Assembly: GCA_037043455.1 (NCBI GenBank)
Contig: JAWPHD010000228.1
Coordinates: 434,001-498,000 of the forward strand
Direction: 5' to 3'
DNA length: 64,000 nucleotides
From: Cyrtodaria siliqua
Lineage: Eukaryota; Mollusca; Bivalvia; Adapedonta; Hiatellidae
Positions 23,170 through 36,538 of this stretch are shown here, one piece after another (within the stretch, counting starts at the first letter, position 1; each line of letters starts with the position of its first letter). Under the pieces are notes generated by a model. The model was not told where the DNA came from. It did no database searches and saw only the letters and a program-made list of their open reading frames with translations. The translations under genes and the position numbers were made by a program.

Positions 23170-23980
23170 TGTGCATACTTTTAAGCATATACTATATACC
23201 ATTTCTGTATCAAGACTAACATTCATCAATACATAACAGTGTTTATTCTAAAACATAACACCTGCTATTATCACGCTATGATCGATGACCAATGTATGTG
23301 GTCGTGGTAAATTAACTATAATACATCAGTTTATGGACAACATAGTATGTTTTTATCACACCACCAGGGTTGGGATTGGGATGGGGTAGGTGAGATACAT
23401 TGTAGAAGGTGACGGTAAAGAGAGTTAAGTTTTACATATACAATCATATTATTTTATGTTTATTAAAACTTGATTAGGAATATTATAATTATTTTAAACA
23501 GGTTTCATTATATGCACTAAATATCATGGCATAGTCGTTATCGATTTAGTAAGTAATTAATAACTTATTATGAGCCAAATGGGAAATAGTGGAGAAGTGT
23601 TTATGTTTTGATTATAATATTTCGGTTTGGTTCAGTAGCAGTTAGCTCATTTGCATTGTTAAGACTATCTTATGTTTTATGGAGATATAGTCCGGTCGAG
23701 CTGTTTTCATGATATAAGTATACACTTAGCTATTTCTCCACAGAGAGAGTGTAACTACGATACCTTAATTAAAAGTAGGTGTCTTACAAAAACAGCAATC
23801 GGGAGAAATAACAACATGGCTACAAATTGGAAACAAATATTAAAATAGTATGCCCTATTTCCAGACGTTATTATAAACATCGTTGATCATTGGTCATAAT
23901 CACTTTCATACACTATGAAACGTGTAAGCAAGTTTATCAAAAAAGGCAATAACCCTATCATTTTACAATGCACTGCATGT
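23170..23980. other. No gene seen
   Basis: AT-rich intronic DNA. Confidence 0.4.
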
Positions 23981-23984
23981 TTAG

Positions 23985-24540
23985 CGGTTGATCCATTCAC
24001 AGTTCGCCATCATGCTTTTCTCTTTGATTGTGCGTTGACCTGACAGCTTGTTCACACCTACGATGACGTCTACCTAAATCCTGAATGGATGGTAACGTTT
24101 GTCTTCAATCTTGTCGTGTCCTAAATGGTTTGTTCTCTTGTTGCTCTGGCTTCTGCCAAGTCCCTGAGTACATGATGTTGACTCTCACGTATTTTTCTAT
24201 ATTCATATATACATGATCATCTGTGTGTTATACTTCTAAATATTGTCTATAAATCCAGCCTTGTTTGTTGGTGGATATAGTCCGCCGGGGATTTCTTTAT
24301 TTACACGTTTCTGTTTTATTGGGATGTCAAAAGCGTAAGTTTGGATTGGTGCACCCTAGAACCTGTTGTATACTCCCATCGGCCTGTTTGCCACTGACTG
24401 TGCCAAGGCGGTACCCTTTATTGGCAAGACTTTCATGTTTGTGGTGCCTGTTAATCTGACGTATTTTGGTTGACAGTGTTCTGTGAACTCTGGATTGCCT
24501 GTTCGACTTTAATACCTGACTGTATCTATAAGAGAATAGC
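23985..24540 (+). repeat. Family A, extended copy
   Basis: Besides the usual landmarks (GGTGCACCCTAGAACCTG at about 24350) this copy has a 5' part with GCGGTTGATCCATTCAC, ACGATGACGTCTACCTAAA and TCAATCTTGTCGTGT. That part is shared with 46335-46790. Family A is therefore at least about 550 bp long. Confidence 0.8.
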
Positions 24541-24737
24541 ACATTTCCAGGCGTGTTATTTCAACTAATCAGTAAATAATGTACGACATTCCCGGATGTT
24601 ATTATAACTTATTAATAAGTCATATAACATATTTCCTGACGTTATTCTGACATTTTGTGGTTGACGATGATCTGTGAATGCTAGATTTTTGTTTGACTTT
24701 TATACCTATTGTTATCAATAAGTAGAATAGCACATTT

Positions 24738-25613
24738 CCAGGCGTTATTTCTGCTTATCGATAAGCAATGTGGGACATTCCCTAGACATTCCCAGACATT
24801 AGACGTTATTTCAATGTACCGATAAGTAGTGCAGCACATTTCCAGGCGTTATTTCTGCTTATCGATAAGCAATGTGGGACATTCCCTAGACATTCCCAGA
24901 CATTAGACGTTATTTCAATGTACCGATAAGTAGTGCAGCTTCAATGTACCGATAAGTAGTGCAGCTTCAATGTACCGATAAGTAGTGCAGCTTCAATGTA
25001 CCGATAAGTAGTGTAGCTTCAATGTACCGATAAGTAGTGCAGCTTCAATGTACCGATAAGTAGTGTAGCTTCAATGTACCGATAAGTAGTGTAGCTTCAA
25101 TGTACCGATAAGTCGTGCAGCTTCAATGTACCGATAAGTAGTGTAGCTTCAATGTACCGATAAGTAGTGTAGCTTCAATGTACCGATAAGTAGTGCAGCT
25201 TCAATGTACCGATAAGTAGTGTAGCTTCAATGTACCGATAAGTAGTGTAGCTTCAATGTACCGATAAGTAGTGCAGCTTCAATGTACCGATAAGTAGTGT
25301 AGCTTCAATGTACCGATAAGTAGTGTAGCTTCAATGTACCGATAAGTCGTGCAGCTTCAATGTACCGATAAGTAGTGTAGCTTCAATGTACCGATAAGTA
25401 GTGTAGCTTCAATGTACCGATAAGTAGTGTAGCTTCAATGTACCGATAAGTAGTGTAGCTTCAATGTACCGATAAGTAGTGTAGCTTCAATGTACCGATA
25501 AGTAGTGTAGCTTCAATGTACCGATAAGTAGTGTAGCTTCAATGTACCGATAAGTAGTGTAGCTTCAATGTACCGATAAGTCGTGCAGCTTCAATGTACC
25601 TATAAGTAGTGCA
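24738..25613 (+). repeat. 26-bp satellite with a seeding duplication
   Basis: A ~100-bp block containing GCTTATCGATAAGCAATGTG is duplicated at 24738-24940. The last 26 bp of that block (CTTCAATGTACCGATAAGTA + GTGTAG) is then repeated about 26 times to 25613. Units differ mostly by GTGTAG/GTGCAG and one GTCGTG variant, so expansion was recent. Confidence 0.95.
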
Positions 25614-26498
25614 GCACATTTTAAAACGTTATTCTAACGATACTCAAAAATAAAGAAATTCGGAGTAACACAATTGGATGTATCCTGAAGCCGAAAACCT
25701 GTCAAGTCGGTATAAAATTCCAATAAAGCCTTGTGTTACACTATAAAACTTTTTAAAACACAGCAATACATTTTAGCACTGTTAGTCTATCGGTTAGACG
25801 TTTGTACTGCGGTCGGACCCAAACAAATCATTAACAGGTGGATATGAATATTTAATGGCAAGGCTTATACAGGATCGACCGGCAATTATTTTATTGCATG
25901 GATTTAAGCACATAGTAGTTTATTTGAGTGGTTTATGTTATTCTCGCTCTTTATGTATTTTATCTCAGAAAAGCACTTGTTTTTTGCTTTCCTTTGGCTA
26001 GGTCATATAAAATAATTCTTGCTTGAAAGCTCTTGGAAATCATCTTCAACTAGACGTATTAATATGAATCGCGTTATACAACAAATACTGTTTTTGTTAG
26101 TTGTGTTCATATCTTAAACTTATGAAATATGTCCTGTGCATTTAGATTAGATTAGATTCCTTATCGATGAAAATGTCGTATTTAGACAAGGCCATATATT
26201 GTTTCGGGGGCTGCTACATTTTTTTGAATGGTTTGCAAAGTAAGCATTAAAGCAACAATTGTCTTGAAAAAAATACGTTCGACTTGTTTTAAAAATCAGT
26301 TGAACACAACAAAAATATGGTCGAAAGGTGTTTTCATTAAGAGAGGACGACTAATGAGTATTTAATGTTGCTATATAAAAGTAGTCGCTTATAGCGTAAC
26401 AGGAAAATTGTTTTAAATGATGCATATGCTATTAACATCGATTTTACTTTATTTCATATGTATATCATGGCTTTAGTATCTTTAAATTCAAATTCTAT
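25614..26498. other. No gene seen
   Basis: AT-rich intronic DNA without recognised features. Confidence 0.4.
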
Positions 26499-27433
26499 TT
26501 AAGGATGTTGTCTGGGCAAGTTTTGACATCTTCAAGTCTAAACATTTTATTTTTGATATCATAGTTTTATTTGACAACAAAATTGTTTCATTTTTTCCAT
26601 TCTAGTAGATATGAATATAATTTAGGATTTAAGATGGTAACATACCAAATTTTAAGCAATTTATTTTCTTCATATTTTTCCGTCATTTGTGATCATTTTT
26701 TGTTGTCAACAAAATAGGGGGTATGGGTAGCTCTGAGTAGAATTTATCCTTTTGCTATAGAATAAATCAGATTTTTGTTTTTCAGTAGTGGAGTACACAT
26801 ATAAATAGTAGATACTGAGCTAATTTTATTTTCGATCTCAATGTCAATATTGTGTGTACAGTATTTTACATTGAAAATGTATTGAAAATGTCAAAATAAC
26901 TCCAAAATGGGTGTAATTTAAAGATTTTTTAATAAAAAATCATTAGAAGCCTGGTGACCTATATATTTTTTTACTTGTTTTGAAAGAAATGTCATTGGAC
27001 CTTGACATATATAAGTTTTAAAAAAAGTTGATCATTAGAACATAATTTTTTATCTTCCGGTAAAAACAAAAGTAGGTGCGGTACGATCCATATATTTTTG
27101 ATTTTTAAAATAAAAAGACGAATGAGGATTACAGTTGTTTTTGTATAATTTGAAATATATGTATAGAATTATGCAATCGAAAATTAATTGTTTTTCAATA
27201 AACGTAATGTTATGAAAACAATTGTGAAAATGTTCAATGACTATATTTTTCCTCTTTTTAGTGAAATTTTGAAGTTAGAAATATGTGCCTTTTTCAATGA
27301 AGTCTAGTGGGGAAAAAGTGTGGTGACCTAGCCTTTTTTTGATAACTTTGAATCTAAATTATACCAAAGAAGCTTTAAATATGAATTTAAAAAAAGTCTC
27401 ATCACTACGTCCTTTCCCAGCCAACCTCCTTAA
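26499..27433. mobile_element. TTAA-flanked ~930-bp MITE, copy 1
   Basis: Bounded by TTAA at 26499-26502 and 27430-27433. The ends are inverted: GGATGTTGTCTGGGCAAG on the left against GGAGGTTGGCTGGGAAAG read inward from the right. The interior is AT-rich and non-coding. TTAA target sites are typical of piggyBac-type transposons, so this is probably their non-autonomous relative. Other copies begin at 48899 and 56106. Confidence 0.75.
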
Positions 27434-28339
27434 GCAACCAAAACTGGTTGTTTTTCTCTTTCATGTGCCTCGGTAGAGCAGTATATAAGGTATTGGCTTA
27501 AGAGCTACAGACTCTGCATCGCGTTGGATTGCTCGTCTGACCTGCATCGGTTCTCCCTCTGGTGCTCTCCTAATATAACCTGATGTGATATGTTAATGGC
27601 ACCAATGTCATTCAGTAGTGTGTTTCGTCATTCGACTTGCCCGATTACGAATCCACTATTATATTATGCTGGCGGTTGACATACTGTCCTTTAGAGCATC
27701 AATGACGATGTTGTCATTACGAAGTGACGAGAAAATCAAATTAAAACCCAACCCACACGAACTTAATTCCTTTGAAGCCTTTAATATATATCCAAACCTA
27801 AACCCATTTTTTAATATACAGTCCTACATCCCTAATAGAATTTCTCAGGTTTACAAATGATCCCTTTTAGAGGTGTGAAATATCATTATTTAGAATCAGA
27901 TATACCTACCTCTTAATGTGTCAAAGTCGTAAAAGTTCGTCAATTATGGATATACCTGCCCAAACCGAGCGGTTTTTACGACGTCACCTTGTGTGTGGCA
28001 ATTGGTGTCGTATAATGAAGTATGGTTTTATGGCACCTGATAGCTTAACGCATTTAGTGTCGTAAAACGTTACACTCAACATCAGAGAAAACAAATACTT
28101 AAAACATTTATAACAAAAAAAAATGTTTCGGTCAGAAAAATACCTTAATTGCGGATGCACTTAAACGATTCTTTTAATCCGTCAAATGTTAAAAAACGGT
28201 TGAAAACATTGATACTATAGTACGAAAGTTATAAATGAATATATATTTACAATTCATCAACATTTATTTAACTTTTGAACGTCTGAAGTAAATGTTGCCA
28301 AACGTATGTTGTTAAATCTATTTGCAACATATGAAGTAT
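27434..28339. other. No gene seen
   Basis: Intronic DNA. A short frame at 27618-27860 lacks any recognisable motif. Confidence 0.4.
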
Positions 28340-30945
28340 ATGGGATGACAATTTAACCACTCTTTGGAATAAAGTATGTAATGCTGAATAATTGTTTATC
28401 AAATGTAACGATGTTTATCAGAAAAAGGTTTATAGAATTGATTTTATAAAATGTAGAAAGGCCTTTAATAGGAATGTTCAAAGAAATAATAGATTGTATT
28501 GGTTTAAGTTGCAAAATGATTTGTTATCTGATATCGATAGTAATTCGTGTAATTTTTGGAAGTCTATCGGAAAAATACGTGTAGGCTTTCAAAAGAAAAA
28601 GAAAATTCCAATGGAAGTAGCAGATGATAATGGAAATATTGTCTCAGATAGCGAATCTATATTATTAAAGTGGAAAAACAGTTTTTCAAATTTGTATAAG
28701 TCTTCAGCTAATCAAAGTGTTCCGATTAATTTCGATAATGAACATGTAACAAATAATGAATCTATTCCAGAATTTGAAAATGAAATTACTATAGCTGAGA
28801 TACAAAAAGCAATTTTTAATTTCACAAAGGATAAAGCATGCGGTATTGATGAAATACCAGCTGAAATACCAGCTGAAATACCAGCTGAAATATTTCGTAA
28901 TGATACATCCCTTTCTATTTTACATGTTCTTTTTAATGTTTATTATAATACTGGTATTATTCCTACTAAATGGGGAAAAGGTATTGTTAATCCCATTCCT
29001 AAATCGTCAACTAATGATCCACGCGATCCTATGTCTAACAGAGGCATTACACTTGCTCCATCTATGTATAAATTGTATTGTTATATGTTAAATCAAAGAT
29101 TATCTATCTAGACAGAAGCAAACAATACAATAACAGATGAACAAAATGGGTTTAGAAAAAGGAAAAGTACTACGGATCATCTGTCGTCATTAACTAATAT
29201 TATTGAAACCGGAATAAAAAAGAAACTTTCAACTTTTACTGCATTTGTCGATTTCAAAAAAGCATATGACACTGTAAATAGATATCTGTTGTGGAAACTT
29301 TATGACTTAGGGATAAATGGTAAAATGTTGAATGCAATTATGTCTTTATATGCATCTGTTTCATCCTGTGTGCGTATAAATGGTTTAAATACAGAATGGT
29401 TTAATGTTACAACGGGATTAAGACAAGGTTGTTGTTTATCCCCATTGCTTTTTAATTGCTTTATTAATGATTTAGCATTAAAATTGAAGTCGTTAGGTCT
29501 AGGAGTAGATATTGGTGATGGGGATGAAGTATGTGTTATCATGTATGCGGATGATATTGTACTGCTGGCCAAAAATGAAACAGATTTACAGCAATTGTTA
29601 AATACACTAGATGATTGGTGTGAAACCAATTTTATGTCAGTCAATATAAATAAAACTAATGTTGTGCATTTTAGACCAAGATCAAAACCACAGACGATTT
29701 TTGAATTTAAATGTTGCGGATCTGATATAATTATAAAAAATAAATATGTATATTTAGGCCTTGTTTTAGACGAAAATCTCAATTATAATGTAACAGCTTC
29801 ATTTGTTGCACAGTCAGCCAGTCGCGCGTTAGGACTGTTAATTTCAAAATATAAAACAGTTGGTTCTGTAAAAATTGGTGATACAAAAAGTAATTTTTCA
29901 AAAATTGAGTTTAATAACGTTCCGAGTGTAATTAACACTATTGTTAAACGTAATTTTTTCGATGATGTTAAGAGTGCATCTCTAAATCAGTTTATAATAA
30001 ACTGGAATGTAAATATTAACTCGGAACGTGGTAGTAGTAATATTGGTGGCAATAAATTACGTACTTATAAGTTATTTAAAACTACATTTGAAACAGAAAC
30101 GTACTGTAAACTAATACTACCAAGAAATCATAGGTCGGCTTATTCTAGATTCCGTTGTGGCGTAGCACCAATTAGACTAGAGACTGGAAGATATGAAGGA
30201 CTTCAGATTAGTGAGAGTTTGTCCATTTTGTAATGTTCAGGTGGAACATGAGTAACATGTTATGATAACCTGTCCTTTATATAATGATATCAGAGCTAAT
30301 TTATATGATAAAGCAATAAGCCTAAATCCAAATTTTAATAACTCTACAGATGAACAAAAATTAGTATATTTATTCACAAATGCAGACTAAATTCGTGTAT
30401 GTGCCAACTCCTGCTACTTAATTCTTCTACGTCGATCTAGCTTTTTAAATCGCTAGTCTTTTTTCCTTCTTAAATATGCCAAACAATGTCAATTTTATAT
30501 GTGTAAATAATGTCAATTGTTTTTATCATATCGTGATTCTGTTTTATTTTCTTCTATGAAAATGATGCTAATCAGTTCCTTTTTGATCTGATCAAAGGGG
30601 ATAAATGATTTTCTAATTTTGTTTTAACTAATGCGCAATGGTGCTTTGTTTATTTTGTCAAATCTTACAATACTCATTCTTAGTACATATTTTATAGATA
30701 GATTAGCATCATTTACATAGTCTTAATGTGTAATATATATGCTAATATCGTTTGAGTTTGATGTTATTAGCTACTTTTAAAATATGTTGATGGTTTTATA
30801 ACTATAGTCTCTTATAACTATAGTCTCTTATAATTCTAATTAGAATGGCATGGCTATATTATAATGTTTACGATGTTTTATTTATGTTTGTTTTTATTGT
30901 AAACCATGATGAGACTTTAATAAAGATATAATATATATATTAGCC
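28340..30945 (+). mobile_element. 5'-truncated, internally deleted LINE
   Basis: A non-LTR retrotransposon copy: an RT frame (28392-30233), an out-of-frame C-terminal cysteine/histidine segment up to about 30390, and a ~550-bp AT-rich 3' region ending at AATAAAGATATAATATATAT near 30945. The endonuclease part is absent. It sits in intron 1 in the same orientation as the host gene. Confidence 0.85.
28392..30390 (+). pseudogene. Broken LINE reverse transcriptase
   Basis: One frame runs from 28392 to 30233 with a single TAG at 29109-29111, where a TGG tryptophan codon is expected. RT motifs are visible: F-V-D-F-K-K-A-Y-D just before 29280, G-L-R-Q-G-C-C-L-S-P, and M-Y-A-D-D-I-V-L-L with the catalytic YADD at about 29544. 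The string E-I-P-A is triplicated at 28851-28890 by a 12-bp repeat. After S-K-Y-K-T-V-G (about 29865) the thumb and downstream region seem deleted. Near 30205 the frame shifts. In the new frame a C-P-F-C...H...C-P-L-Y zinc-ribbon-like end follows, broken by a TAA. It is dead as an enzyme. The clade (CR1/L2/jockey-like) is uncertain. Confidence 0.85.
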
Positions 30946-31655
30946 CTAATGGGCTTACAAAAACGCTAATAAATGTATAATACAGGTACTTGAGTTGGAT
31001 TTAATGTGCAAATTATGAGCGCAGTGAGGTTGATAATGATAATTACGCTGATATTTATACAGAAGGAACATTACATAATGTCTAAAAAACAGTGTTTGTG
31101 TGAAGGGAAACCGTTAATTTGTGTAAGTTGTTTCGTATAAAATATGGAAGCAAAGCTCTGCGCACGCAAAAATTATTAATATCGCCTATGTTTATAGTCG
31201 TATGCGTTAATTGAAAGTACCAGATAAAACGTGTTTTATACAATTTGTTATAGTGGAAGATTAATATCTGGTAATTAAATCATCTATCAAATATGATTAT
31301 GGATCAACGCGTTCATTTTATTAACAGTCTATTAACACATTTAATATTTCAGTGCGGTTGCATTTTAATTTAAATCAAACGATGATCTCTGAAAGCAGAG
31401 GGTCTCTTAATATAGGTGTTGTGTTGCTGACACCTGCATTAGCTTAGAACTGGTTTTACCCAGGAAGACATCGAGAGTGGTTAAAAGAGAGTTCATATAT
31501 AGCTTTCGTTACAATCGATGTAAAATATATGAGTTTAACCTAAAAGATAAAAATGAAATGTTACTAACCTAATATGATTTTGAATTTAACTTCTGCATGT
31601 ATCATCAAACCGTTGGATAACATGATCAAGTATAACTATGTGGTAAAGGGCCACA
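30946..31655. other. No gene seen
   Basis: AT-rich intronic DNA between the LINE and the 52-bp satellite. Confidence 0.4.
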
Positions 31656-31659
31656 AACA

Positions 31660-33235
31660 AACGTCCCGTGTGGATCCCGGACAGTTTACATGGTTGATCT
31701 CATCTCCCACTAACGTCCCGTGTGGATCCCGGACAGTTTACATGGTTGATCTCATCTCCCACTAACGTCCCGTGTGGATCCCGGACAGTTTACATGGTTG
31801 ATCTCATCTCCCACTAACGTCCCGTGTGGATCCCGGACAGTTTACATGGTCGATCTCATCTCCCACTAACGTCCCGTGTGGATCCCGGACAGTTTACATG
31901 GTTGATCTCATCTCCCACAAACGTCCCGTGTGGATCCCGGACAGTTTACATGGTTGATCTCATCTCCCACTAACGTCCCGTGTGGATCCCGGACAGTTTA
32001 CATGGTCGATCTCATCTCCCACTAACGTCCCGTGTGGATCCCGGACAGTTTACATGGTTGATCCGTCCCGTGTGGATCCCGGACAGTTTACATGGTTGAT
32101 ATCATCTCCCACTAACGTCCCGTGTGGATCCCGGACAGTTTACATGGTTGATCTCATTTCCCACTAACGTCCCGTGTGGATCCCGGACAGTTTACATGGT
32201 TGATATCATCTCCCACTAGCGTCCCGTGTGGATCCCGGACAGTTTACATGGTTGATTTCATCTCCCACTAGCGTCCCGTGTGGATCCCGGACAGTTTACA
32301 TGGTTGATCTCATCTCCCACTAGCGTCCCGTGTGGATCCCGGACAGTTTACATGGTTGATCTCATCTCCCACTAGCGTCCCGTGTGGATCCCGGACAGTT
32401 TACATGGTTGATCTCATCTCCCACTAACGTCCCGTGTGGATCCCGGACAGTTTACATGGTTGATCTCATCTCCCACTAACGTCCCGTGTGGATCCCGGAC
32501 AGTTTACATGGTTGATCTCATCTCCCACTAACGTCCCGTGTGGATCCCGGACAGTTTACATGGTTGATCTCATCTCCCACTAACGTCCCGTGTGGATCCC
32601 GGACAGTTTACATGGTTGATCTCATCTCCCACTAACGTCCCGTGTGGATCCCGGACAGTTTACATGGTTGATCTCATCTCCCACTAGCGTCCCGTGTAGA
32701 TCCCGCACAGTTTACATGGTTGATCCGTCCCGTGTGGATCCCGGACAGTTTACATGGTTGATCTCATCTCCCACTAACGTCCCGTGTGGATCCCGGACAG
32801 TTTACATGGTTGATCTCATCTCCCACTAACGTCCCGTGTGGATCCCGGACAGTTTACATGGTTGATCTCATCTCCCACTAACGTCCCGTGTGGATCCCGG
32901 ACAGTTTACATGGTTGATCTCATCTCCCACTAACGTCCCGTGTGGATCCCGGACAGTTTACATGGTTGATCTCATCTCCCACTAACGTCCCGTGTGGATC
33001 CCGGACAGTTTACATGGTTGATCTCATCTCCCACTAGCGTCCCGTGTAGATCCCGCACAGTTTACATGGTTGATCCGTCCCGTGTGGATCTCGGACAGTT
33101 TACATGGTTGATCTCATCTCCCACTAACGTCCCGTGTGGATCCCGGACAGTTTACATGGTTGATCTCATCTCCCACTAACGTCCCGTGTGGATCCCGGAC
33201 AGTTTACATGGTTGATCTCATCTCCCACTAGCGTC
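31660..33235 (+). repeat. 52-bp satellite with higher-order structure
   Basis: The unit (CGTCCCGTGTGGATCCCGGA, CAGTTTACATGGTTGATCTC, ATCTCCCACTAA) is 52 bp and repeats about 30 times at very high identity; each unit has a BamHI site GGATCC. Three units (about 32062, 32724 and 33074) are shortened by deletion of CTCATCTCCCACTAA. Around the last two, a block with the GTGTAGATCCCGCAC variant recurs 350 bp apart. This is a young, homogenised array. Confidence 0.95.
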
Positions 33236-34250
33236 GCTGTCTCAATATAAAAAGAAGAAGAAAAAATAGTATCGACTTTTTAAACTATTGTATAGTTTTC
33301 CATCACATCAACACACATTTTAAATAACAATAAAAGAAGTACAATTTCACATATAAAATTAAGGAGAAATTAGATAACATGAACAAAATATTACCATACA
33401 GGTGTTTAATGGGACTTATAAAACCATTCATTGAATTTCTTCCTTCACATACATACCAACGCCGAGCAGAAATTGTATGACGGTTGCTCTCCTTGTTGGT
33501 GGGAAGTATGTGCCATAATAATAATAATAATAATAATAATAATATATTTATTTCAAGAGGATAACATATGTGGCTACAAGCCAGTCTAACTTGTGGTCCT
33601 CGGACGAAATGGAATATATTTTAAGTTTATACAAACATGATTTATACAAACATGATTAAAACAATGGTGAACAAAGAATACAATGAATAAAATATGTCTA
33701 GAAACTTCATGATTTTTCTGAAAAGGTGGTTTTTGAGATACATTGATTAAGACAGATTCAACCTTAGGTGATGTGTATACAATATGAAACTACTATTTAA
33801 AACTCATCAATTCTATATGTTTTTAACAAAATAAATATTAACATTAAACTTAAAGAATTACGTACATATTGTGAATGTCAAGTAAGTGAACATTGTACAA
33901 GTGCATATTGTGTGATTGACGTAAGTAATACATTGGTAATCAAGTTGTCAAATTGAATATATAACAAATCATTTAAACAACACAACAAATACTGCTGTAA
34001 GGTGATCGCAACAATTAAAAGTGATGGTATATTGATTGAATATGAAAGGGATCTTAAGAAATATTTGCTGATTGAAATATCATACCTAAATCTTTTTCAA
34101 CTCGGTCAGTCCTGTTTAATAGAAATACACAAACACGAAAGGGCCACTGCATTATACTTAGTGTTGGTTTAGGTGAATGTTCTCTCAGAAAATAGAAAAG
34201 TTAAAAGTAGGATAAGTAAAAAAACAACTAAATAGTTTTACATGAAACTT
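33236..34250. other. Intronic DNA with an AAT microsatellite
   Basis: ATA/AAT repeats at about 33514-33545; otherwise AT-rich without recognised features. Confidence 0.5.
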
Positions 34251-34787
34251 AAAGGGAATGTAGCGACACAGCCAAACCATCTGTATTATTGAGAGTTCTG
34301 AAATACTTGAATAAGGGTGAAAGAATTATCAAAATCGGATGATAAACAAAGAAGATATGATCATTTGAAGTTTCTGTTGAAACGGATATGGAGGCGGCCA
34401 TTTTGAGAGCTATGACATCACGGTTCTAAATGACCATATATGGAATATTTATAAATATGAAAATTTACTGATTTATAGGGAAAAAATGACAACAACTGTA
34501 TACAATTAATGGCAGTAATGCTTTATATGGCCAGTAAAAAAAATCATTCATTTGCAGTGATTTTCTTCGTTTTAAATGATATTTATCCATATTCCATATA
34601 TGGTAATATGGAACTATGCCGTCATAGTTCTAAAAATGGCGGCTCCCATATTCGTTTTAAAACAACCTTTAAATGGTCATATCATTTTTGTTTATCATCC
34701 GATTTTGATAATTCTTTCACATTTTTCCAAGTTTTTCAGAACTCTCAATAACAGAGCTTGTTTGGTTGTGTCGTTACATTCCCTTTT
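34251..34787. mobile_element. MITE with ~190-bp inverted arms
   Basis: It starts AAAGGGAATGTAGCGACACA and ends with the inverse, TGTGTCGTTACATTCCCTTT-like. The arms share TTGAGAGTTCTGAAA, AAAATCGGATGATAAACAAA and a GAGGCGGCCATTTT-type segment. Flanking ACTT on both sides may be the target duplication. A lone arm is at 17127-17320. Confidence 0.8.
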
Positions 34788-36030
34788 ACTTGTAGTTTGA
34801 CTGTCAGTGAGGTGTTTTCATTTACTGGGTTAACTCAACAACGGGTATCTATGACGAATTGCAATTGATTTATGTAAGGAAGTGTTATATATACGTCTTC
34901 TCATTGTATCAGTTCAGTTAAGATAAAATGCATATTTATAGTTGGACATGTATTTTGTGTAATACCTACACTGGTGCCATGCCTTGTGAAATTGTATCCT
35001 CACGGGGTTTTAAGCCTATTGGAAATTGGAAATATATATAAATTATATAAAAGCTAAAATACTATAAAAATAATTATGAAGATGTTTTTAAAAAAGTGCA
35101 CAATACAGAGAATCTAGCAGGAATTAGAACTCATCAATATCAGACTATTTTTTGCATATAACTTGCAATATATTACTTTGATATCATTGTCTAGGTTGTG
35201 TCAGCCATTAAAAAGTAAAAAAAATGTATAAATTTGTTTTATGCAACTTTTTATTAAATCATCTGTCTTGAAATCAAATATTGTGAGTAGCATAATCTAT
35301 AAATAGAATGTGTACAGGTCAAATACCATGACCAGGTATGTAAATAACATATATATGCATTTTAGTTCTGCAGTGAACATTGATTAATAACTTTGACAAG
35401 ATTATTTGAGATTTTAATTGATGGCACCAGCTAGCTAAGGATATCAAGGTAACATATTGCAAGCTTTATTGTAATTCTAATTCCTGTTGGATTCAATTTG
35501 AAGTGCTCTATTAAAACTGCTTTATTTATACAATTTAGGGGGTATTGTTGCCTATTTGTTTCCTAGTCTGGTTAAGGAAAAATTGTTTAAATTAATATTT
35601 AGATATAATTTTTTTTTTTACTAGGGCTATATGATGAGTGTTACAGTCTCAACACTGGCAGCTCGACTTGTCAAGTGAGAACGTGTCGATTCTTATGGCG
35701 GTAGGTATACACTTACCAGTTGGTTCTACCCAGGGCCAGGATAAATGGGGTGGTCTGCCTCGACCACAAATATCGATATATATGGCCTAAATATTCAACA
35801 AATGGCGAAAAAGACCATTCACGCAAACATGTTTACAATGGTTGCCTACCCGAACTTCATTTAAGATTTAAAATCATGTATGATTATGAACAGTATGTTT
35901 TACACCATGTTTAAATTGGCTGTAAATGGCGGCAAATTGGACAAGGGAGATAACTGTTATATGTGTGCCTAAATGTTTATTGTATACATGTACGTTACAT
36001 GTACGTTATAATATTAACGAAGCAGGTTTA
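34788..36030. other. No gene seen
   Basis: AT-rich intronic DNA; no exon, RNA gene or clear repeat recognised. Confidence 0.4.
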
Positions 36031-36033
36031 TCC

Positions 36034-36538
36034 CATAGGGGTCCGGCTCATGTGCTTTGTCGCTAAATACCAGTTGAAATCGAACAAGTGTATCCTACAT
36101 GAGTTAGGAAGACACCCGAGTCCAGCAGACATAGCATAGAATAGAACTGAATGGTAGGAAAAAGAACATTAGAGAAGGGCAATAATTAGGCATACAGGTC
36201 ATTCTTTTTCAGCGTTTCAATGTCTATTTCTCGGTACTGTATTGAGCGATATTAAAATATATACAATGCTGGACACTTTGAACACTTATGTATAGGAAGC
36301 ATATAGAGTTAAAGGATTTGCTTGTTTAATTAAAACAATATTCAACAAAGACTGAACTTATGGAGAATGAAATGTATGCCAAATGTTTGCCCTTCTTTCT
36401 GCTTCTTCTTCTTTCCTACCATTCATTTCTATTCTATGATATGGCTGCTGGACTCAGACGTCTTCCTAACTCATGTAGGATAATTTTGTTCGATTTCAAC
36501 TGATATTTAGCGAAAATCACATGAGCCGGACCCCTATG
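36034..36538. mobile_element. MITE with ~155-bp inverted arms
   Basis: The left arm begins CATAGGGGTCCGGCTCATGT and the right arm ends with its exact inverse. Arms share CAGTTGAAATCGAACAA, CCTACATGAGTTAGGAAGAC and GAATGGTAGGAAA at roughly 90% identity. The loop is about 190 bp. TTTAT lies on both flanks as a possible target duplication. Confidence 0.8.

Noticed and set aside
27618..27860. 80-codon frame before the LINE
   Set aside because: No recognisable protein features and no RT or endonuclease motif.
31660..33235. Regular direct repeats considered as a CRISPR array
   Set aside because: Units are contiguous with no unique spacers, and the setting is an animal intron.
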